Shown here: piece after piece, positions 58,241 through 64,000 of the stretch | Layout of the letters: every line of letters starts with the position of its first letter | Position numbering within the stretch: position 1 is the stretch's first letter | Source of the DNA: Muscardinus avellanarius | Lineage: Eukaryota > Chordata > Mammalia > Rodentia > Gliridae | Length of the DNA stretch: 64,000 nucleotides | Assembly: GCA_963383645.1 (NCBI GenBank) | Contig: OY726559.1 | Span: forward strand, 109,266,235 to 109,330,234 | Direction of reading: 5' to 3' | Program-made: the position numbers and the translations under genes | Notes under the pieces: generated by a model | Told to the model about the DNA's origin: nothing | The model's database searches: none | The model's input: only the letters and a program-made list of their open reading frames with translations

Positions 58241-58245
58241 CTTAG

Positions 58246-58497
58246 GTGTCAGTGTGGTTCCTCCTGCTTCCACAGCCATATTGCCAAGAAGCCATCCAGA
58301 AGCCAGCTCTTCCCACTACCTAAGCCCTACCCAGCCCCACTCTCTGATGAGGGGCACCACAGAACTGGGAAGAATCCTGGAGCCTGGATACTTGGGTAGC
58401 AGCAGCTCTTGGGACATGATGAGACCTCAGAAAGGGAATGTGTCTGCGGACCTCTCTTCAGGCTCCTCGATGAACCAGCTGAGCTCCAAGACCACAG
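58246..58497 (+). CDS. PDE4DIP: PDE4DIP window exon 27
   Basis: 252 bases, eighty-three codons between joining bases, VSVVPPASTAILPRSHPEAS to LSSKTT. The acceptor is cttcttag and the donor gtaaag. Includes the conserved GTTELGRILEPGYLGSS, then a Ser-rich linker. Confidence 0.96.
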
Positions 58498-58499
58498 GT

Positions 58500-59180
58500 A
58501 AAGCACAGAGCTGAGAGGACCAGCCTTTGAAAGAAAATCTCAGGCAAGGATTTTCCTCGTTTCTCCTCTAGCTCCTGGCTCGCAGAACATGAGTAAGATA
58601 AAAGGGGCTGTTTTAGTGCCCAAAGCACATCCCTTCATTCTTGGTGCTCTGTAGGGACGTGAGAAAATTAAGGAATCACCTCCTATGCTTTCACATGCAT
58701 GTCCTTCCCACTGCTGCACCTTGACCTCTTTGGAGATCATTCTCTTAGACCCTTTTAGAAAGCTAGGCACAGTTATTCACAGGGCTGGTCTTCATCAGTC
58801 AGAAGATTTACAAAGAGGGCCATAGTACCCCCTTCCCTCCACATGTATCTTGTGCACACAACCCAATCACACCAAGTAGCAGGGTGAGTACTGAAAGGAG
58901 TGAGTGTTTAGTTCCATCAGTGAGACAATTGAGCCTCAGTTGAAGGCTGAGGCAAAACCAAATAGCCATTGTCGACGTTTCTCCTACTTTTCTTTTCTGC
59001 ATCCTTTTTCTTTCCTCAGGAGTACTCATCCCTCCTCTCTTATGCATCTTCAGATCTCTAGATCATCGCAGGCTATCCTTCCTTCTAATTATTAAAAGCA
59101 ACTTGAGGGAAACAAGAAGTTTTTGTCATTAAGCACTAAGGGTAAATTGAAGGGCACATGCTTTTACCTTAGGCTTTCTC
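58500..59180 (+). other. Intron sequence without recognised features
   Basis: Unique, no repeats recognised. Confidence 0.5.
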
Positions 59181-59187
59181 TCTAAGG

Positions 59188-59199
59188 CAGGGAAGGAAT

Positions 59200-59238
<39 letters not shown>

Positions 59239-59320
59239 TTTTATTTGTTTTGGGTGGTACTGGGGGTGGAACCCAGAGGCTTTCTACCTCCGGGCTATAC
59301 AGGGGAGGAATTTATTAAAA
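59188..59320 (-). mobile_element. 5'-truncated SINE, ID half only
   Basis: A (TTTA)n tail and about 50 bases of ID half (ggtggtactgggggtggaac to ccgggctatac), with no B1 half, flanked by near-identical aggaatttatt copies. Confidence 0.85.
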
Positions 59321-59723
59321 ATTGCTCATTCATATATTGGTAAGAAGAAAAGAATTATGAAAAAGGCAGAAAGAAGCCTTTCTTATCATTCTCAAAGCCA
59401 TACCCAGTACCCAGGAAGGGCCACACCTTTCTAGGTAGTAGGCAGGCCCTATCCAGAACCATCAGTTATTTTCTAAGTCATATGGAATTTCCTTCCACTT
59501 ACCTGACGCCTATGTAGGAGATACCCATAGCAAAAAGACCCATCCTGTATTTAAAATAGACAAAATTATCTGTGGCTCCCAGATACTGGTGTGAGAGGAT
59601 GCAGATGGTGATGTGAGGGAGCTTGCTAAGTAGCTACTGCCCAAGCGCCATCCCCACTCCCCCGTCTAGTAACTGGTATTCTCAATCTCCACCTCTTCAC
59701 ACATCCTGGTGGGATGGCTGAAG

Positions 59724-59855
59724 GAGCTGACCTGTTGGAAGAACATCTTGGTGAAATCCGGAACCTGCGCCAGCGCCTGGAGGAGTCCATCTGCATTAAT
59801 GACCGCCTCCGGGAGCAGCTGGAACACAGGCTCAGCTCTACTGCCCGTGGAAGCG
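59724..59855 (+). CDS. PDE4DIP: PDE4DIP window exon 28
   Basis: 132 bases, forty-three codons between joining bases, ADLLEEHLGEIRNLRQRLEE to STARGS, donor gtaggc. The acceptor ggctgaag has purines next to the AG, so it looks weak. An in-frame ATG at 59714 lies just upstream and would begin MAEGADLLEEH if this were ever a first exon. Confidence 0.94.
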
Positions 59856-59929
59856 GTAGGCGCGCATGGCTCTTTTGGTTCCTGCTGTATCTAGGGAGCC
59901 TCTGAAGGGAAGGCCCTTGGTCAGTCTCA

Positions 59930-60110
59930 CAGTTCACAAAGCATTCTGGTATGCTTTACTTCACTTGCCCTTTGTAGACAGTCTAGCAGAGAATGTGGGG
60001 CAAGTGCTGTGATTCCTACTTTATGATGTATCTGAGCTTAGAGAGTAACTTTCCTCAAGGCAGAACTAGGTCTGGTCCCCAGAGTCTCCTGATTTCTCAT
60101 CTCAACCTGC
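59930..60110 (-). mobile_element. MIR fragment
   Basis: attcctactttatgatgtat, cttagagagtaactttcctc and aaggcagaactaggtctg fit antisense MIR. Confidence 0.6.
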
Positions 60111-60119
60111 TTATATAGT

Positions 60120-60490
60120 GCCTGTTGATTATTATTGGCAAGTAGAGAACAGGTGTGCAAGGCCTCTTCCCTAGCTATGTCTTGAGGTAGACTTTCTCCC
60201 AATACTGTCCCATGAGCCACTGTCACTTGGAGGCCATTCTTCCCAATTAAAGTTGCCCTCCCATACTGCAGGCGCAGCTAGTTAAGGAGGAGCCTCCAGT
60301 CCAATTTCAGCCATGGCATAGGACAGTTGCATGCAAATAATCTCCCCAGAAGGGGCTCCCAAAAGCCAGCATTGGGCCCATTTTGCTTTAGCTGGTCCTT
60401 GAGCTTCTGTGGATGGGACAGCAGATCTCTGGGAGATTCAGAATGAGAAACTTTTGAAAGTATCTTTTACTCAAATGTGTATTTTCTGGG
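60120..60490 (+). other. Intron sequence without recognised features
   Basis: Nothing recognised. Confidence 0.5.
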
Positions 60491-60494
60491 ACAG

Positions 60495-60614
60495 GATCCA
60501 CCTCTCACTTGTACAGTCAGGGTCTAGAGTCTATGCCTCAGCTCTACAATGAAAACAGAGTCCTCAGGGAAGAAAATCGGAGCCTTCAAGTGCAGCTGAC
60601 ACATGTTTCCAGAG
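60495..60614 (+). CDS. PDE4DIP: PDE4DIP window exon 29
   Basis: 120 bases, thirty-nine codons between joining bases, STSHLYSQGLESMPQLYNEN to THVSR. The acceptor is gggacag and the donor gtgggt. The coiled coil resumes (NRVLREENRSLQVQL). Confidence 0.96.
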
Positions 60615-60619
60615 GTGGG

Positions 60620-61140
60620 TGGTCAAAAATCACAGGCCATGGTAACCCCGAGGTCTGTTTTTTCCCCCAGCCACATAAGTCACCAACTGGAGAAACAAAG
60701 AAAGAAGGTAGAGATAATAGCTACCCAGATCCAGCAACCCAAGATTTGCATAGCTATTCTCCACCTACAAAGAGCCTTTTCCTAAGGGATTCCAACCTAG
60801 GCTCCAGGACTGCATGGTTCTAGGAAGTTCACCCTTGTAAAGCCCACCTGCATATATCTTGAGTCACTAGTTATCAAATGGTTGTCAGTTTGAAATCTTT
60901 TCTACTTCCTCCCATTCACAGATGCTTTGACCTTGTGGAAGGGATTGTATACATGTGTTCCCTCTCACATTGCTCAGACTGCACTGCAGGTCTGTGTCCC
61001 TCCTGGGCCTGCTCTCCTGCCTTCTGTGCCTCACTGCATCACCTCGCTCTCCACTCAGGAGGAAAAGTGAGGAAAGGTCTGTAGAGGAAAGGAAGGTCCC
61101 CCTCATTAGGGAAGATAAGAAAAGTTAGGAGAAATAGAAA
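60620..61140 (+). other. Intron sequence without recognised features
   Basis: Nothing recognised. Confidence 0.5.
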
Positions 61141-61144
61141 ATGC

Positions 61145-61550
61145 AGCATTACATGTGTTTAAGTCAGTATTTGCAGTGCTGTGACCCAAAATGCTTGATA
61201 GCCACAACTTAGAAGAAAGATTTATTTGCTCATGATTTGAAAGTTTCAGTTTATGATAGGCTGAGTCACTTCTGTAGAGCTCAGGGAATGGTTGCAGGAG
61301 GCAGAGAGGGGGAGAAATGGGAGGCCTGTGAACACAGATTAGCCCCCAAGACCAACCCCACCCAGTGACCTGTATCTCTACCATGCCCTACCTGCCTGCT
61401 CTACCACCAAACAAATCTATTAACCCATCAAAGGATTTATCCACTGAAGAGATCGAACCCTCCTGATTTGATTACTTCACCTCTGTACATTCTTGCATGG
61501 TCAGTGCATGAGCTCTTCTAGGGGACATTCTATATCCAAACCGTAACAAC
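61145..61550. repeat. Unnamed old mammalian interspersed repeat (probable)
   Basis: agatttatttgctcatgatt, gatttgattacttcacctct and acattctatatccaaaccgt recall a widespread repeat; I cannot assign the family. Confidence 0.45.
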
Positions 61551-62075
61551 ATGCTTGGGAAGAATAAGAACGATCTCACAGGTGAGATGACAGGAGATGA
61601 AATGAGCACAATTTTCCAGGCCCAGGTAAATCTCACCCCAGAGAATTGGCCAAACCTGCAGCCTTATTCTTGGGGTCCCCCTGATCATGAGATGCTGCCA
61701 GCCTGGGAAAGAATATATATCCCAACTTCCAAAATGATCAAATATATCCTGAAGCCACAAACAAGAAATCTTAATGTTGATCTTTGGCAAAATTCAAGAT
61801 GGATTGTTGAACAGATGGTATGTGGTACCTAGAAAATGGTGAGCGTTAGAAGTGGGAATACTTTTTTGGAGAGAGAGAAGCCACAGTAAATCAGAGAATC
61901 AGCGCACTGCAGAGTGAGAGGTGCACTGGTCCCCAGTGTGTGTGGGTATAGTAAGCCAAGCCCCAGCACAGGGCCTCCTAGCTCTTTCCTTGGTTTTGTT
62001 TGTGCACTTGGGCTCATCTTCCTGCTGAGCTTTGGCCCCATCCATAAACAAATACTCCTATGGTGTGCCCACCAG

Positions 62076-62265
62076 GTCACTCCCAGGAAACAGAATGCCT
62101 GAGGGAGGCCCTGCTCTCCTCTCGATCCCGGCTTCAAGAGCTGGAGAAGGAACTAGAACAGCAGAAGGTGGAGCGGCAGCAGCTTTTGGAAGACTTGCAG
62201 GAGAAGCAGCAAGAGATTTTGCATTTCAGGGAGGAACGTATGTCGCTCCAGGATAATGACTCTAG
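62076..62265 (+). CDS. PDE4DIP: PDE4DIP window exon 30
   Basis: 190 bases, sixty-two codons between joining bases, HSQETECLREALLSSRSRLQ to LQDNDS. The acceptor is gcccaccag and the donor gtaagg. A long Gln/Glu coiled coil (LEKELEQQKVERQQLLEDLQ). Confidence 0.97.
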
Positions 62266-62269
62266 GTAA

Positions 62270-62865
62270 GGCACACAGCGGGTGGGAGGAGGTGCTTGAC
62301 AAGCCCCATTTCAGATTTAGAAAAAGACACTTGGGGAAGACAGTAGTATCCTCTTTTGGATACTACTCATTTCCTCTCCACTATTCCTTCTATTCCTGCT
62401 TCACTGGTGACCGTGAACAGAAGGAAGATCTCCCTGGGAATTTCTTTTGTACTCCAAATGTAATGAATGAAACCTCGTTATAGAAGACTACCGCATATCA
62501 GAGACTGGAGGAAGAGCATCCCCATGCTTTCCATTAGATATAGGATACTGCTTCCCACATATCCTGGAAGCTGTTGCATTAGTGCAGGCTGGAGTGATGC
62601 TGGTCCCCAGCACAAACCCCACAGCTACCTGTCAGAAAGGAGAGCACTGCAGGGCCAGTGAGGAGACCGTGCTGCTCTGTCTGTCCTGCTCCTTGCTGAG
62701 GTAGCTAATGCTGCTTTATGTTATGTTCCTTTACCTGTCCCAGACTCTGCTTCTACCTTGGTGTCTTAAAAACAATGTTCTACTTGGCCCCTGAGTTGAC
62801 ACTTGCAGCGAAAACTCTATGGGCAAAGATTGATTCTATGGCAACTCAGTAGGCCCTTCCTCTCC
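62270..62865 (+). other. Intron sequence without recognised features
   Basis: Nothing recognised. Confidence 0.5.
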
Positions 62866-62871
62866 CTGTAG

Positions 62872-62996
62872 GCTACAGCACAAGGTGGCCCTCCTGCAGC
62901 AACAGTGTGAAGAGAAGCAGCAGCTGTTCCAGTCCCTGCAGTCAGAGCTACAAATCTATGAGGCACTTTATGGAAATTCTAAGAAGGGCCTGAAAG
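62872..62996 (+). CDS. PDE4DIP: PDE4DIP window exon 31 (last in window)
   Basis: 125 bases, forty-one codons between joining bases, LQHKVALLQQQCEEKQQLFQ to NSKKGLK. The acceptor is tccctgtag and the donor gtatgt. Coiled coil; the frame leaves one base for the next exon, beyond 64000. Confidence 0.96.
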
Positions 62997-63185
62997 GTAT
63001 GTGTCTCCTCTGCTCCTCCAGTGTAAATTCCAAGTATGAGCTATTGGTGGCATGAGCAAGATCCAACCTGGATGCCTTTAACAAGAGGCCACAAAGAATC
63101 AAACTTCACCTCCTTAGATAGCCAGAAACAAATCAGTCAATGAATAGACTATATTCTTTTTAATGCAAAGAATGCATTTTTATTT

Positions 63186-63345
63186 TTTTTTATTTTTTTT
63201 ATTTATTTTTTTTATTGGTGCACTGTATTCATACATCATAGTGGGATACAAACTTTTGTAGACATACATGCACACATCGCCCAGTCAGCCCCCACCCAAT
63301 CCCCACCCCATTCCTCCTTCCCATGCTTGGCTTAGTGGTCGACAT
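63186..63345 (-). mobile_element. L1 3' end, antisense
   Basis: A poly-T region, then attggtgcactgtattcata and a C-rich stretch. Its reverse complement ends gtgcaccaataaaaaa after a G-rich tract, as L1 3' UTRs do. Confidence 0.6.
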
Positions 63346-63529
63346 CTAGTATTATAGCAATTTATCCAAAATTAAAAATGATAATCTCACATAACAGTTT
63401 CATTTGTCTGATACCAAGCTTTTGATGACTTAAAGATAACATTTCAACATTTCTTTTTGCTTTCTTTCTTACCAGACAATATTTTTTTCTATTTTTTTAA
63501 GTGAAACTATCATACATTTATATATTTAT

Positions 63530-64000
63530 TTTTCAGAAAAAAAAACTATCCTAATATGGAATATGGATTCTAGATGCGCAAAATGATCTTGAAAAAGAAC
63601 AAAGCTAGAAGATATATATCTTCTGATTTCAAACCATATAAAGCTACAATAATTGAAACAGTGTAGTACTGTTCTAAAGGCAGATATATAAACCATTGGA
63701 GTTAAATACAAGCCTAGAGCTAAATTCTTCCCTATATTATCAAGTTATTTTTGACAAGGTTTCCATGAACATTTGGTGGTAGAAATAATAATCTTTTAAC
63801 TAAATATTGTTGAAAAATAATAATTACATGGAAAAGAATAAAATTGGACCCTTACCTAACACATATACAAATATTAACTCAAAATAGATAAAAGACCTAA
63901 ATATACATCTTAAGACTATAAACTTTTAGAAGAAAATCTGGGTCATAAAACCTCACAACATTGAAATTGGCAGTGATTTCTTGGATATGATTTCAATGGC
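63530..64000 (+). mobile_element. L1 ORF2 3' portion, degenerate
   Basis: ttgaaaaagaacaaagctag, aaagctacaataattgaaac, cagtgtagtactgttctaaa and atagataaaagacctaaata match the C-terminal third of L1 ORF2. Frame-breaking changes abound, and the copy runs off the window. Confidence 0.8.

Larger units (their letters stand above)
1..64000 (+). other. PDE4DIP: PDE4DIP (myomegalin) gene, internal part
   Basis: Myomegalin is a large coiled-coil scaffold of the centrosome and Golgi. It anchors phosphodiesterase PDE4D and, by family knowledge, helps recruit gamma-tubulin complexes, AKAP9 and EB1; a muscle role at the sarcomere is also reported. Thirty-one exons between 35 and 62996 translate in one frame into a protein matching remembered human myomegalin almost throughout, for example TEELYQVIEGQNDTMAKLRE, NIINLLKEELVLSSKEG and DIDYYLGQSFREQL. 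All exon phases agree, no internal stop or frameshift occurs, and all but one intron is GT-AG. The CM1 motif, start codon and C-terminus are outside the window. The paralogue CDK5RAP2 is less likely because the match extends through isoform-specific and linker exons. Identity is near certain; exon borders are inferred from frame, splice consensus and remembered protein. Confidence 0.97.

Noticed and set aside
57668..58245. Overlapping 139- and 90-codon frames before exon 27
   Set aside because: Intron sequence; neither frame continues into exon 27 in phase with the gene.
1..64000. CDK5RAP2 as the gene
   Set aside because: It is the paralogue with similar coiled coils, but the exon translations follow remembered myomegalin nearly residue by residue, including linker and isoform-specific parts.

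Overview
The window is vertebrate nuclear DNA from a rodent of the squirrel lineage. Coding sequence comes in short pieces bounded by GT/AG splice sites. The introns are full of dimeric SINEs made of a 7SL-derived B1 half joined to a shortened tRNA-derived ID half. That B1-dID design is known from squirrels and dormice and is absent from human, mouse and rat. Old MIR, L2, L1 and MER5A copies fill the rest. No prokaryotic or viral gene is visible.

One gene spans the whole window on the + strand: PDE4DIP (myomegalin), the paralogue of CDK5RAP2. I could place 31 consecutive coding exons (35-62996). Their reading phases join without a break and give 5317 coding bases, i.e. 1772 codons plus one base. 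The protein is mostly coiled coil. The N-terminal CM1 region, the promoter and the C-terminus lie outside the window. Comparisons with human myomegalin are from memory, not from an alignment.

Layout: 1-20715 holds exons 1-15, the coiled-coil half shared by all longer isoforms. Exon 15 is a composite exon. It either splices at 20668 or reads on to a stop at 20713-20715, followed by candidate polyadenylation signals, which gives a shorter protein. 20716-33156 is a 12.5 kb repeat-rich intron containing that 3' UTR. 33157-50369 carries exons 16-23, and 50318-51583 (exons 23-24) encodes what looks like the single ancestral Olduvai (DUF1220/NBPF) domain. 52410-62996 holds Ser/Pro-rich linker exons and then further coiled-coil exons. 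62997-64000 is intron with L1 debris.

I found no previously undescribed system. The points most worth checking are the Olduvai two-exon doublet, a GC-AG intron, a tandem GAG/CAG acceptor, the intronic-polyadenylation exon, a B1-B1-ID trimeric SINE moved as one unit, a SINE-in-SINE nest with both target duplications readable, a U2 snRNA fragment, and a CAT/ATG hairpin microsatellite.
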